Notes: a model not told the origin generated them from the sequence alone. Numbered from the stretch's first letter, positions 1 to 14,998 are shown. The stretch: 64,000 nt of DNA from Hippasteria phrygiana (GCA_037893225.1 JAZGUH010000421.1:62001-126000), one strand, 5' to 3'. Program-made: numbers and translations.

Positions 1-3000
1 GTTTCGTTAACCCCATCACTAAGATATTATTCTATTCACACGCACAGGACGGGAAAACAACAAGAATTTAATCCGGTGCTGGAGTTTACGGGACCACTAC
101 TCCAAAACGAGAAGAAGGAAATTTTTCAAAATGTGCTTATATTTTAGCCATATGTCTTGCCTTTATACATCAGAAAATATAGGATGGCTGACGATGTATA
201 ACTGGACATATGGACAGTTCCGTTAACCCCATCACTAAGGATTTTATTCTATTCACACGTAGAGGACGCGAAAACAACAATAATTGAATCCGGTGCTAGA
301 GTTTACGGGACCACTTCTCCGAAACGACAATAAGGACATTTTTCAAAATGTGCTTATATTTTAGCCATATATCTTGCCTTTATACATCAGAAAATATAGG
401 ATTGCTGACGATGTATAACTGGACTTATGGACAGTTCCGTCAACCTCGTCACTAAGGATTTTATTCTATTCACACGCACAGGACGGGAAAACAACAAGAA
501 CTGAATCCGGTGCTGGAGTTTACGGGACCACTACTCCAAAACCACAAGGAGGAAAGTTTTCCAAATGTGCTTATATTTTAGCAACATATCTTGCCTTTAT
601 ACATGAGAAAATATAGGATTGCTGACGTTGTATAACTGGACTTATGGACAGTTCCGTCAACCCCATCACTAAGGATTATATTATATTCACACGCACAGGA
701 CGGGAAAACAACAAGAATTGAATCCGGTGCTGGAGTTTACGGGACCACTACTCCAAAACCACAAGGAGGAAAGTTTTCAAAATGTGCTTATATTTTAGCC
801 ACATATCTTGCCTTTATACATCAGAAAATATAGGATTGCTGACGATGTATAACTGGACTTATGGACAGTTCCGTCAACCCCGTCACTAAGGATTTTATTC
901 TATTCACACGCACAGGACGGGAAAACAACAAGAATTAAATCCGGTGCTGGAGTTTGCGGGACCACTTCTCCAAAACCACAAGGAGGAAAGTTTTCAAAAT
1001 GTGCTTATATATTAGCCACATATCTTGCCTTTATACATCAGAAAATATAGGATTGCTGACGCTGTATAACTGGACTTATGAACAATTCCGTTAACCCCGT
1101 CACTAAGGATTTTATTCTATTCACACGCACAGGACGGGAAAAAAACAAGAATTGAATCCGGTGCTGGAGTTTACGGGACCACTACTCCAAAACGACAATG
1201 ACGAAATTTTTAAAAATGTGCTGATATTTTAGCCATATATCTTGCCTTTATACATCAGAAAATATAGGGTGGCTAACGATGTATAACTGGACTTATGGAC
1301 AGTTTCGTTAACCCCATCACTAAGATATTATTCTATTCACACGCACAGGACGGGAAAACAACAAGAATTTAATCCGGTGCTGGAGTTTACGGGACCACTA
1401 CTCCAAAACGAGAAGAAGGAAATTTTTCAAAATGTGCTTATATTTTAGCCATATATCTTGCCTTTATACATCAGAAAATATAGGATGGCTGACGATGTAT
1501 AACTGGACATATGGACAGTTCCGTTAACCCCATCACTAAGGATTTTATTCTATTCACACGTAGAGGACGCGAAAACAACAATAATTGAATCCGGTGCTAG
1601 AGTTTACGGGACCACTTCTCCGAAACGACAATAAGGACATTTTTCAAAATGTGCTTATATTTTAGCCATATATCTTGCCTTTATACATCAGAAAATAAAG
1701 GGTGGCTGACGATGTATAACTGGACTTATGGACAGTTCCGTTAACCCCATCACTAAGGATTTTATTCCATTCACACGCACAGGACGGGAAAACAACAAGA
1801 ATTTTATCCGGTACTGGAGTTTACGGGACCACTACTCCAAAACGACAATGAGGAAATTTTTAAAAATGTGCTTATATTTTAGCCATATATCTTGCCTTTA
1901 TACATAAGAAAATATAGGGTGGCTTACGTTGTATAACAGGACTTATGGACAGTTCCGCTAACCCCATCACTAAGGATTTTATTCTATTCACACGCACAGG
2001 ACGGGAAAACAACAATAATTGAATCCGGTGCTGGAGTTTGCGGGACCACTACTCCAAAACGACAATGAGGAAATGTTTCAAAATGTGCTTATATTTTAGC
2101 CATATATCTTGCCTTTATACATCAGAAAATATAGGGTGGCTGACGATGTATAACTGGACTCATGGACAGTTCCGTTAACCCCGTCACTAAGGATTTTATT
2201 CTATTCACACGCACAGGACGGGAAAACAACAAGAATTTAATCCGGTGCTGGAGTTTACGGGACCACTACTCCAAAACGACAATGAGGACATTTTTCAAAA
2301 TGTGCTTATATTTTAGCCATATATCTTGCCTTTATACATCAGAAAATATCGGGTGGCTTACGATGTATAACTGGACTTATGGACAGTTCCGTTAACCCCA
2401 CCACTAAGGATTATATTCTATTCACACGCACAGGACGGGAAAACAACAACAATTTAATCCGGTGCTGGAGTTTACGGGACCACTACTCCAAAACGACAAT
2501 GACGAAATTTTTCAAAATGTGCTTATATTTTAGCCATATATCTTGCCTTTATACATCAGAAAATATAGGGTGGCTGACGATGTATAACAGGACTTATGGA
2601 CAGTTCCGTTAACCCCCTCAGTAAGGATTTTATTCTATTCACACGCACAGGACGGGAAAACAACAAGAATTGAATCCGGTACTGGAGTTTACGGGACCAC
2701 TACTTCAAAACGACATTGAGGACATTTTTCAAAATGTGCTGATATTTTAGCCATATATCTTGCCTTTATACATAAGAAAATATAGGGTGGCTTACGATGT
2801 ATAACAGGACTTATGGACAGTTCCGCTAACCCCATCACTAAGGATTTTATTCTATTCACACGCACAGGACGGGAAAAAAACAAGAATTTAATCCGGTGCT
2901 GGAGTTTACGGGACCACTACTCCAAAACGAGAAGAAGGAAATTTTTCAAAATGTGCTTACATTTTAGCCATATGTCTTGCCTTTATACATCAGAAAATAT

Positions 3001-6000
3001 AGGATGGCTGACGATGTATAACTGGACATATGGACAGTTCCGTTAACCCCATCACTAAGGATTTTATTCTATTCACACGTAGAGGACGCGAAAACAACAA
3101 TAATTGAATCCGGTGCTAGAGTTTACGGGACCACTTCTCCGAAACGACAATAAGGACATTTTTCAAAATGTGCTTATATTTTAGCCATATATCTTGCCTT
3201 TATACATCAGAAAATATAGGGTGGCTGACGATGTATAACTGGACTTATGGACAGTTCCGTTAACCCCATCACTAAGGATTTTATTCTATTCACACGCACA
3301 GGACGGGAAAAAAACAAGAATTGAATCCGGTGCTGGAGTTTACGGGACCACTACTCCAAAACGACAATGACGAAATTTTTAAAAATGTGCTGATATTTTA
3401 GCCATATATCTTGCCTTTATACATCAGAAAATATAGGGTGGCTAACGATGTATAACTGGACTTATGGACAGTTTCGTTAACCCCATCACTAAGATATTAT
3501 TCTATTCACACGCACAGGACGGGAAAACAACAAGAATTTAATCCGGTGCTGGAGTTTACGGGACCACTACTCCAAAACGAGAAGAAGGAAATTTTTCAAA
3601 ATGTGCTTATATTTTAGCCATATGTCTTGCCTTTATACATCAGAAAATATAGGATGGCTGACGATGTATAACTGGACATATGGACAGTTCCGTTAACCCC
3701 ATCACTAAGGATTTTATTCTATTCACACGTAGAGGACGCGAAAACAACAATAATTGAATCCGGTGCTGGAGTTTGCGGGACCACTACTCCAAAACGACAA
3801 TGAGGAAATGTTTCAAAATGTGCTTATATTTTAGCCATATATCTTGCCTTTATACATAAGAAAATATAGGGTGGCTTACGTTGTATAACAGGACTTATGG
3901 ACAGTTCCGCTAACCCCATCACTAAGGATTTTATTCTATTCACACGCACAGGACGGGAAAACAACAATAATTGAATCCGGTGCTGGAGTTTGCGGGACCA
4001 CTACTCCAAAACGACAATGAGGAAATGTTTCAAAATGTGCTTATATTTTAGCCATATATCTTGCCTTTATACATCAGAAAATATAGGGTGGCTGGCGATG
4101 TATAACTGGACTCATGGACAGTTCCGTTAACCCCATCACTAAGGATTTTATTCTATTCACACGCACAGGACGGGAAAACAACAAGAATTTAATCCGGTGC
4201 TGGAGTTTACGGGACCACTACTCCAAAACGACAATTTTCAAAATGTGCTTATATTTTAGCCATATATCTTGCCTTTATACATCAGAAAATATCGGGTGTC
4301 TTACGATGTATAACTGGACTTATGGACAGTTCCGTTAACCCCACCACTAAGGATTATATTCTATTCACACGCACAAGACGGGAAAACAACAAGAATTTAA
4401 TCCGGTGCTGGAGTTTACGGGACCACTACTCCAAAACGACAATGACGAAATTTTTAAAAATGTGCTGATATTTTAGCCACATATCTTGCCTTTATACATC
4501 AGAAAATATAGGGTGGCTTACGTTGTATAACAGGACTTATGGACAGTTCCGCTAACCCCATCACTAAGGATTTTATTCTATTCACACGCACAGGACGGGA
4601 AAACAACAATAATTGAATCCGGTGCTGGAGTTTGCGGGACCACTACTCCAAAACGACAATGAGGAAATGTTTCAAAATGTGCTTATATTTTAGCCATATA
4701 TCTTGCCTTTGTACATCAGAAAATATAGGGTGGCTGACGATGTATAACATGACTTATGGACAGTTCCGTTAACCCCGTCAGTAAGGATTTTATTCTATTC
4801 ACACGCACAGGACGGGAAAACAACAAGAATTGAATCCGGTACTGGAGTTTACGGGACCACTACTTCAAAACGACATTCAGGACATTTTTCAAAATGTGCT
4901 TATATTTTAGCCATATATCTTGCCTTTATACATAAGAAAATATAGGGTGGCTTACGATGTATAACAGGACTTATGGACAGTTCCGCTAACTCCATCACTA
5001 AGGATTTTATTCTATTCACACGCACAGGACGGGAAAACAACAAGAATTTAATCCGGTGCTGGAGTTTACGGGACCACTACTCCAAAACCACAAGGAGGAA
5101 AGTTTTCAAAATGTGCTTATATTTTAGCCACATATCTTGCCTTTATACATCAGAAAATATAGGATTGCTGACGATGTATAACTGGACTTATGGACAGTTC
5201 CGTCAACCCCGTCACTAAGGATTTTATTATATTCAAACGCACAGGACGGGAAAAAAACAAGAATTGAATCCGGTGCTGGAGTTTACGGGACCACTACTCC
5301 AAAACGAGAAGAAGAAAATTTTTCAAAATGTGCTTATATTTTAGCCATATGTCTTGCCTTTATACATCAGAAAATATAGGATGGCTGACGATGTATAAAC
5401 TGGACATATGGACAGTTCCGTTAACCCCATCACTAAGAATTTTATTCTATTCACACGTTGAGGACGCGAAAACAACAATAATTGAATCCGGTGCTAGAGT
5501 TTACGGGACCACTTCTCCAAAACGACAATAAGGAAATTTTTCAAAATGTGCTTATATTTTAGCCATATATCTTGCCTTTATACATCAGAAAATATAGGGT
5601 GGCTGACGATGTATAACTGGACTTATGGACAGTTCCGTTAACCCCATCACTAAGGATTTTATTCCATTCACACGCACAGGACGGGAAAACAACAAGAATT
5701 TTATCCGGTATTTTATTCTGTTCACACGCCCAGGACGGGAAAACAACAAGAATTGAATCCGGTGCTGGAGTTTACGGGACCACTACTCCAAAACGACAAT
5801 AAGGAAATTTTTCAAAAATATGCTTATATTTTAGCCATATATCTTGCCTTTATACATCAGAAAATAAAGGGTGGCTGACGATGTATAACTGGACTTATGG
5901 ACAGTTCCGTTAACCCCATCACTAAGAATTTTATTCCATTCACACGCACAGGACAGGAAAACAACAATAATTAAATCCGGTGCTGGAGTTTGCGGGACCA

Positions 6001-9000
6001 CTTCTCCAAAACCACAAGGAGGAAAGTTTTCAAAATGTGCTTATATATTAGCCACATATCTTGCCTTTATACATCAGAAAATATAGGATTGCTGACGATG
6101 TATAACTGGACTGATGGACAATTCCGTTAACCCCATCACTAAGGATTTTATTCTATTCACACGCACAGGACGGGAAAAAAACAAGAATTGAATCCGGTGC
6201 TGGAGTTTACGGGACCACTACTCCAAAACGACAATGACGAAATTTTTAAAAATGTGCTGATATTTTAGCCATATATCTTGCCTTTATACATCAGAAAATA
6301 TAGGGTGGCTAACGATGTATAACTGGACTTATGGACAGTTTCGTTAACCCCATCACTAAGATATTATTCTATTCACACGCACAGGACGGGAAAACAACAA
6401 GAATTTAATCCGGTGCTGGAGTTTACGGGACCACTACTCCAAAACGAGAAGAAGGAAATTTTTCAAAATGTGCTTATATTTTAGCCATATGTCTTGCCTT
6501 TATACATCAGAAAATATAGGATGGCTGACGATGTATAACTGGACATATGGACAGTTCCGTTAACCCCATCACTAAGGATTTTATTCTATTCACACGTAGA
6601 GGACGCGAAAACAACAATAATTGAATCCGGTGCTGGAGTTTGCGGGACCACTACTCCAAAACGACAATGAGGAAATGTTTCAAAATGTGCTTATATTTTA
6701 GCCATATATCTTGCCTTTATACATAAGAAAATATAGGGTGGCTTACGTTGTATAACAGGACTTATGGACAGTTCCGCTAACCCCATCACTAAGGATTTTA
6801 TTCTATTCACACGCACAGGACGGGAAAACAACAATAATTGAATCCGGTGCTGGAGTTTGCGGGACCACTACTCCAAAACGACAATGAGGAAATGTTTCAA
6901 AATGTGCTTATATTTTAGCCATATATCTTGCCTTTATACATCAGAAAATATAGGGTGGCTGGCGATGTATAACTGGACTCATGGACAGTTCCGTTAACCC
7001 CATCACTAAGGATTTTATTCTATTCACACGCACAGGACGGGAAAACAACAAGAATTTAATCCGGTGCTGGAGTTTACGGGACCACTACTCCAAAACGACA
7101 ATTTTCAAAATGTGCTTATATTTTAGCCATATATCTTGCCTTTATACATCAGAAAATATCGGGTGTCTTACGATGTATAACTGGACTTATGGACAGTTCC
7201 GTTAACCCCACCACTAAGGATTATATTCTATTCACACGCACAAGACGGGAAAACAACAAGAATTTAATCCGGTGCTGGAGTTTACGGGACCACTACTCCA
7301 AAACGACAATGACGAAATTTTTAAAAATGTGCTGATATTTTAGCCACATATCTTGCCTTTATACATCAGAAAATATAGGGTGGCTTACGTTGTATAACAG
7401 GACTTATGGACAGTTCCGCTAACCCCATCACTAAGGATTTTATTCTATTCACACGCACAGGACGGGAAAACAACAATAATTGAATCCGGTGCTGGAGTTT
7501 GCGGGACCACTACTCCAAAACGACAATGAGGAAATGTTTCAAAATGTGCTTATATTTTAGCCATATATCTTGCCTTTATACATCAGAAAATATAGGGTGG
7601 CTGACGATGTATAACTGGACTCATGGACAGTTCCGTTAACCCCGTCACTAAGGATTTTATTCTATTCACACGCACAGGACGGGAAAACAACAAGAATTTA
7701 ATCCGGTGCTGGAGTTTACGGGACCACTACTCCAAAACGACAATGAGGACATTTTTCAAAATGTGCTTATATTTTAGCCATATATCTTGCCTTTATACAT
7801 CAGAAAATATCGGGTGGCTTACGATGTATAACTGGACTTATGGACAGTTCCGTTAACCCCACCACTAAGGATTATATTCTATTCACACGCACAGGACGGG
7901 AAAACAACAACAATTTAATCCGGTGCTGGAGTTTACGGGACCACTACTCCAAAACGACAATGACGAAATTTTTCAAAATGTGCTTATATTTTAGCCATAT
8001 ATCTTGCCTTTATACATCAGAAAATATAGGGTGGCTGACGATGTATAACAGGACTTATGGACAGTTCCGTTAACCCCCTCAGTAAGGATTTTATTCTATT
8101 CACACGCACAGGACGGGAAAACAACAAGAATTGAATCCGGTACTGGAGTTTACGGGACCACTACTTCAAAACGACATTGAGGACATTTTTCAAAATGTGC
8201 TGATATTTTAGCCATATATCTTGCCTTTATACATAAGAAAATATAGGGTGGCTTACGATGTATAACAGGACTTATGGACAGTTCCGCTAACCCCATCACT
8301 AAGGATTTTATTCTATTCACACGCACAGGACGGGAAAAAAACAAGAATTTAATCCGGTGCTGGAGTTTACGGGACCACTACTCCAAAACGAGAAGAAGGA
8401 AATTTTTCAAAATGTGCTTACATTTTAGCCATATGTCTTGCCTTTATACATCAGAAAATATAGGATGGCTGACGATGTATAACTGGACATATGGACAGTT
8501 CCGTTAACCCCATCACTAAGGATTTTATTCTATTCACACGTAGAGGACGCGAAAACAACAATAATTGAATCCGGTGCTAGAGTTTACGGGACCACTTCTC
8601 CGAAACGACAATAAGGACATTTTTCAAAATGTGCTTATATTTTAGCCATATATCTTGCCTTTATACATCAGAAAATATAGGGTGGCTGACGATGTATAAC
8701 TGGACTTATGGACAGTTCCGTTAACCCCATCACTAAGGATTTTATTCTATTCACACGCACAGGACGGGAAAAAAACAAGAATTGAATCCGGTGCTGGAGT
8801 TTACGGGACCACTACTCCAAAACGACAATGACGAAATTTTTAAAAATGTGCTGATATTTTAGCCATATATCTTGCCTTTATACATCAGAAAATATAGGGT
8901 GGCTAACGATGTATAACTGGACTTATGGACAGTTTCGTTAACCCCATCACTAAGATATTATTCTATTCACACGCACAGGACGGGAAAACAACAAGAATTT

Positions 9001-12000
9001 AATCCGGTGCTGGAGTTTACGGGACCACTACTCCAAAACGAGAAGAAGGAAATTTTTCAAAATGTGCTTATATTTTAGCCATATGTCTTGCCTTTATACA
9101 TCAGAAAATATAGGATGGCTGACGATGTATAACTGGACATATGGACAGTTCCGTTAACCCCATCACTAAGGATTTTATTCTATTCACACGTAGAGGACGC
9201 GAAAACAACAATAATTGAATCCGGTGCTGGAGTTTGCGGGACCACTACTCCAAAACGACAATGAGGAAATGTTTCAAAATGTGCTTATATTTTAGCCATA
9301 TATCTTGCCTTTATACATAAGAAAATATAGGGTGGCTTACGTTGTATAACAGGACTTATGGACAGTTCCGCTAACCCCATCACTAAGGATTTTATTCTAT
9401 TCACACGCACAGGACGGGAAAACAACAATAATTGAATCCGGTGCTGGAGTTTGCGGGACCACTACTCCAAAACGACAATGAGGAAATGTTTCAAAATGTG
9501 CTTATATTTTAGCCATATATCTTGCCTTTATACATCAGAAAATATAGGGTGGCTGGCGATGTATAACTGGACTCATGGACAGTTCCGTTAACCCCATCAC
9601 TAAGGATTTTATTCTATTCACACGCACAGGACGGGAAAACAACAAGAATTTAATCCGGTGCTGGAGTTTACGGGACCACTACTCCAAAACGACAATTTTC
9701 AAAATGTGCTTATATTTTAGCCATATATCTTGCCTTTATACATCAGAAAATATCGGGTGTCTTACGATGTATAACTGGACTTATGGACAGTTCCGTTAAC
9801 CCCACCACTAAGGATTATATTCTATTCACACGCACAAGACGGGAAAACAACAAGAATTTAATCCGGTGCTGGAGTTTACGGGACCACTACTCCAAAACGA
9901 CAATGACGAAATTTGTAAAAATGTGCTGATATTTTAGCCACATATCTTGCCTTTATACATCAGAAAATATAGGGTGGCTTACGTTGTATAACAGGACTTA
10001 TGGACAGTTCCGCTAACCCCGTCAGTAAGGATTTTATTCTATTCACACGCACAGGACGGGAAAACAACAAGAATTGAATCCGGTACTGGAGTTTACGGGA
10101 CCACTACTTCAAAACGACATTCAGGACATTTTTCAAAATGTGCTTATATTTTAGCCATATATCTTGCCTTTATACATAAGAAAATATAGGGTGGCTTACG
10201 ATGTATAACAGGACTTATGGACAGTTCCGCTAACTCCATCACTAAGGATTTTATTCTATTCACACGCACAGGACGGGAAAACAACAAGAATTTAATCCGG
10301 TGCTGGAGTTTACGGGACCACTACTCCAAAACCACAAGGAGGAAAGTTTTCAAAATGTGCTTATATTTTAGCCACATATCTTGCCTTTATACATCAGAAA
10401 ATATAGGATTGCTGACGATGTATAACTGGACTTATGGACAGTTCCGTCAACCCCGTCACTAAGGATTTTATTATATTCAAACGCACAGGACGGGAAAAAA
10501 ACAAGAATTGAATCCGGTGCTGGAGTTTACGGGACCACTACTCCAAAACGAGAAGAAGAAAATTTTTCAAAATGTGCTTATATTTTAGCCATATGTCTTG
10601 CCTTTATACATCAGAAAATATAGGATGGCTGACGATGTATAAACTGGACATATGGACAGTTCCGTTAACCCCATCACTAAGAATTTTATTCTATTCACAC
10701 GTTGAGGACGCGAAAACAACAATAATTGAATCCGGTGCTAGAGTTTACGGGACCACTTCTCCAAAACGACAATAAGGAAATTTTTCAAAATGTGCTTATA
10801 TTTTAGCCATATATCTTGCCTTTATACATCAGAAAATATAGGGTGGCTGACGATGTATAACTGGACTTATGGACAGTTCCGTTAACCCCATCACTAAGGA
10901 TTTTATTCCATTCACACGCACAGGACGGGAAAACAACAAGAATTTTATCCGGTATTTTATTCTGTTCACACGCCCAGGACGGGAAAACAACAAGAATTGA
11001 ATCCGGTGCTGGAGTTTACGGGACCACTACTCCAAAACGACAATAAGGAAATTTTTCAAAAATATGCTTATATTTTAGCCATATATCTTGCCTTTATACA
11101 TCAGAAAATAAAGGGTGGCTGACGATGTATAACTGGACTTATGGACAGTTCCGTTAACCCCATCACTAAGAATTTTATTCCATTCACACGCACAGGACAG
11201 GAAAACAACAATAATTAAATCCGGTGCTGGAGTTTGCGGGACCACTTCTCCAAAACCACAAGGAGGAAAGTTTTCAAAATGTGCTTATATATTAGCCACA
11301 TATCTTGCCTTTATACATCAGAAAATATAGGATTGCTGACGATGTATAACTGGACTGATGGACAATTCCGTTAACCCCATCACTAAGGATTTTATTCTAT
11401 TCACACGCACAGGACGGGAAAAAAACAAGAATTGAATCCGGTGCTGGAGTTTACGGGACCACTACTCCAAAACGACAATGACGAAATTTTTAAAAATGTG
11501 CTGATATTTTAGCCATATATCTTGCCTTTATACATCAGAAAATATAGGGTGGCTAACGATGTATAACTGGACTTATGGACAGTTTCGTTAACCCCATCAC
11601 TAAGATATTATTCTATTCACACGCACAGGACGGGAAAACAACAAGAATTTAATCCGGTGCTGGAGTTTACGGGACCACTACTCCAAAACGAGAAGAAGGA
11701 AATTTTTCAAAATGTGCTTATATTTTAGCCATATGTCTTGCCTTTATACATCAGAAAATATAGGATGGCTGACGATGTATAACTGGACATATGGACAGTT
11801 CCGTTAACCCCATCACTAAGGATTTTATTCTATTCACACGTAGAGGACGCGAAAACAACAATAATTGAATCCGGTGCTGGAGTTTGCGGGACCACTACTC
11901 CAAAACGACAATGAGGAAATGTTTCAAAATGTGCTTATATTTTAGCCATATATCTTGCCTTTATACATAAGAAAATATAGGGTGGCTTACGTTGTATAAC

Positions 12001-12834
12001 AGGACTTATGGACAGTTCCGCTAACCCCATCACTAAGGATTTTATTCTATTCACACGCACAGGACGGGAAAACAACAATAATTGAATCCGGTGCTGGAGT
12101 TTGCGGGACCACTACTCCAAAACGACAATGAGGAAATGTTTCAAAATGTGCTTATATTTTAGCCATATATCTTGCCTTTATACATCAGAAAATATAGGGT
12201 GGCTGGCGATGTATAACTGGACTCATGGACAGTTCCGTTAACCCCATCACTAAGGATTTTATTCTATTCACACGCACAGGACGGGAAAACAACAAGAATT
12301 TAATCCGGTGCTGGAGTTTACGGGACCACTACTCCAAAACGACAATTTTCAAAATGTGCTTATATTTTAGCCATATATCTTGCCTTTATACATCAGAAAA
12401 TATCGGGTGTCTTACGATGTATAACTGGACTTATGGACAGTTCCGTTAACCCCACCACTAAGGATTATATTCTATTCACACGCACAAGACGGGAAAACAA
12501 CAAGAATTTAATCCGGTGCTGGAGTTTACGGGACCACTACTCCAAAACGACAATGACGAAATTTTTAAAAATGTGCTGATATTTTAGCCACATATCTTGC
12601 CTTTATACATCAGAAAATATAGGGTGGCTTACGTTGTATAACAGGACTTATGGACAGTTCCGCTAACCCCATCACTAAGGATTTTATTCTATTCACACGC
12701 ACAGGACGGGAAAACAACAATAATTGAATCCGGTGCTGGAGTTTGCGGGACCACTACTCCAAAGGAAAGTTTTCAAAATGTGCTTATATTCTAGCCATAT
12801 ATCTTGCCTTTATACATCAGAAAATATAGGGTGG
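1..12834 (+). repeat. 217-bp satellite array with higher-order repeats
   Basis: The stretch consists of about 59 head-to-tail monomers of 217 bp; landmarks are ATGGACAGTTCCGTTAACCC at the start and ACGATGTATAACTGGAC near the end of each unit. A 208-bp variant recurs (for example at 4114, 6981, 9575 and 12225), and a chimeric unit with an internal partial duplication recurs near 5700 and 10950. Blocks repeat almost without change: about 2.1-4.5 kb matches 7.6-9.9 kb (shift 5461), and about 4.8-7.4 kb matches 10.0-12.7 kb (shift 5244, exactly one monomer less). A 77-codon open frame recurs but is broken in most monomers, so I do not call it a gene. The array runs off the left edge. Confidence 0.95.
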
Positions 12835-13003
12835 ATCATGGTTGGATCATGGTTGGATCATGGTTGGATCATGGTTGGATCATGGTTGGATCATGGTTGG
12901 ATCATGGTTGGATCATGGTTGGATCATGGTTGGATCATGGTTGGATCATGGTTGATCATGGTTGGATCATGGTTGGATCATGGTTGGATCATGGTTGGAT
13001 CAT
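12832..13003 (+). repeat. 11-bp minisatellite (GGATCATGGTT)n
   Basis: About 15-16 near-perfect copies of an 11-mer directly continue the last, truncated 217-bp monomer; one copy has lost a G. Because 11 is not a multiple of 3, all frames read through it as repeated W-I-M-V-G-S-W-L-D-H-G peptides. These are translation artefacts. Confidence 0.95.
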
Positions 13004-13088
13004 AGGTCTATCTCGCATACGCCAGGCCAATCTCGTGTACGCTAGGCGTAGAAAATGTGGCAGTATGTCAGATGTCAAACAAATGTGA

Positions 13089-14584
13089 CTTAATATTTTT
13101 AACCTCTCCATAAAATGCGAGCAATACCCTAAGGATTGGAAACACGCCTTGGTAACACCAATTCACAAGGGAGGAGATAAATGTAGTACAGGTAATTATC
13201 GGCCTATTTCCATACTGCCAATTATCTCTAAGATTCTAGAAAGATGGGTGCACTCGGCAGTATATAGCTACCTCGATGATAACAATTTGATACCTAGTTG
13301 CCAATCGGGATTTAGACCCTTGCACTCAACTCAAAGCACTCTACACGATTTAACAAACAAGTGTTTTGAGGCTATGGAGCAAGGTGAAGTTACAGGTAGC
13401 GTGTTCATAGATCTCAGTAAAGCTTTTGATTGTGTGGATCATGTAATCCTACTAGGCAAATTGAAGAAGCTGAATTTGTCATCTTCTGGAATTAATTGGT
13501 TTAAGTCGTACCTGGGCGGTCGTAGTCAGTCTGTCAATATTAAGGGCACAATATCGAAGGTCTTGCCAATAGACATAGGCGTTCCACAAGGGTCGATCTT
13601 AGGGCCACTTTTATTCATTCTTTATAGTAGTGATTTTCCATCCTGTATACCCCAAAATTGCAACTTATTTATGTATGCAGATGACTCCACGTTCACTTGT
13701 AGCTCCTCTAGTATTAACGAAATAGAAAGGAACTTGAATGTAGCTCTTGCTAGTATTCACAACTGGTGTCAAAGAAACAAACTAGCATTAAATGCCAACA
13801 AATCCAAATGTATGCTTATTGGTTCAAGGCAGAAAATATCCAACGTCGACCTAAACGTGTGCATTGCTGATAAGGTTATCAAAAAAGTGAAATCTTGTAA
13901 ATGCTTGGGTGTAGTTGTTGATGAAACATTAAGTTGGGGTACACATGTTGAATACGTAAGGAAGACTGTTTCGTCTATTAAAATTGGGTGAGTTAAACAG
14001 AATTCGTGATTACGTTCCCCAAAGCAGCCTGCACACACTCTTTGTAAGTTTAGTTATGCCATCTTTAGAGTATTGCTGTACGGTGTGGGGAGGAAGGTAC
14101 ATATCTCACGACAATACCCTCAACAAATGTCTAAAAAGAGCCGCACGGATAATCCTTAAATTATATTATAATCCTTTAACCTCCCTCACCCCCTCAGCTG
14201 ATATGTTTGCCAGACTAAATTGGATTCCTTTTAAAGAAAGAGTTCAGTTCAAAAAGGCTATCTTTGTTTTCAAAAGCCTTAACAAAATGATTCCTTTGTA
14301 CAAATCTGTTCACACCACTCACAGTGATTCGTGAAACACGACAATCGACCCAAATGGCACTGAAAGTTCATTTCGCCAAAAAGGAATGCTACGTGACAAG
14401 TTTCGCTGTGAGTGGTGCCAGTATATGGAATAATCTGCCTGAACAAATGAGAACCATAAACTCTTTAAGCACATTTAAATCGGAGCCAAAATGGTTGCCA
14501 AAATACTTTGGAGCCGGATGGGAATTTCCCCTTGTTTTTCACCATAAAAGGGTTTTTTTCGCGGGTTTTTCGCCCATCCCGTAA
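13089..14584 (+). pseudogene. Non-LTR retrotransposon reverse transcriptase, 5'-truncated and frameshifted
   Basis: This is the C-terminal half of a LINE ORF2. The open frame from 13089 to 13991 shows the ordered RT blocks: YRPISILPIISKILER, SGFRPLHSTQSTL, VFIDLSKAFDCVDH (catalytic Asp), GVPQGSILGPLLFILYSSD, MYADDST (the YADD active site), LNANKSK and LGVVVDETLSWGTHV. The frame breaks at about 13985 (an extra G in a GGG run) and resumes in the next frame with MPSLEYCCTVWGG and AARIILKLYY, typical of the region after the RT domain. A second break near 14330 leads to SGASIWNNLPEQMR, also seen in Jockey/CR1-type elements. No endonuclease domain is present; the upstream boundary abuts the satellite. 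It would have copied its own RNA by target-primed reverse transcription, and this copy is dead. The clade is uncertain. Confidence 0.9.
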
Positions 14585-14808
14585 ATCAGCAATAGGCTTC
14601 TACTGGAGAGTTGAAAAGATAACCGAAGATATATTTATTTGTGTAAACATTATTGTATTTGTTTAAATATTTTGTATGAATGTGTAAATATTAAATTTTA
14701 ACTAATAATATGCAGGGCCCCAATAGAAACCAGTTTTAAACTGTTTGGGCACACCCTGGGTAAAGAAATGTAATAAATAATTAATAACAAAGGCTGGACT
14801 AAGCCTTT
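14585..14808 (+). other. Probable LINE 3' UTR and tail with terminal hairpin
   Basis: AT-rich sequence follows the last RT frame, with a TAATAAATAATTAATAAC-like tail and then a short perfect hairpin: AAAGGCT (14789-14795), loop GGACTA, AGCCTTT (14802-14808). A 3' stem-loop is known to be recognised by the RT in some CR1/L2-type LINEs. That this hairpin belongs to the element rather than to its flank is inference. Confidence 0.45.
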
Positions 14809-14998
14809 ATTTATTTTCAAATTATGCGAAATATCAGAGAATTTGAACGGCGAAAGTGAAGGTGACAAGAGCGTTATGTAGCGACCACTTTGAGCCGTCG
14901 TGTTTCGCTACTGGTATTTTCAAATCAAGCAGTTACTTTGAACCTCTCTTGTTTTGGCAGATGTTATGACGTGAAACTATGGTAACAGACATTTTTAC

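Noticed and set aside
2162..12449. Recurrent 74-81-codon open frames on the + strand of the satellite
   Set aside because: They span more than one 217-bp unit, survive in only a minority of about 59 monomers, and the unit length is not a multiple of 3. Nothing suggests translation or selection on the frame.
1..12834. A CENP-B-box-like centromere motif in the satellite
   Set aside because: I looked for a TTCGTTGGAA...CGGGA pattern; TTCGTTAACC and ACGGGAAAAC occur but not in the right arrangement.
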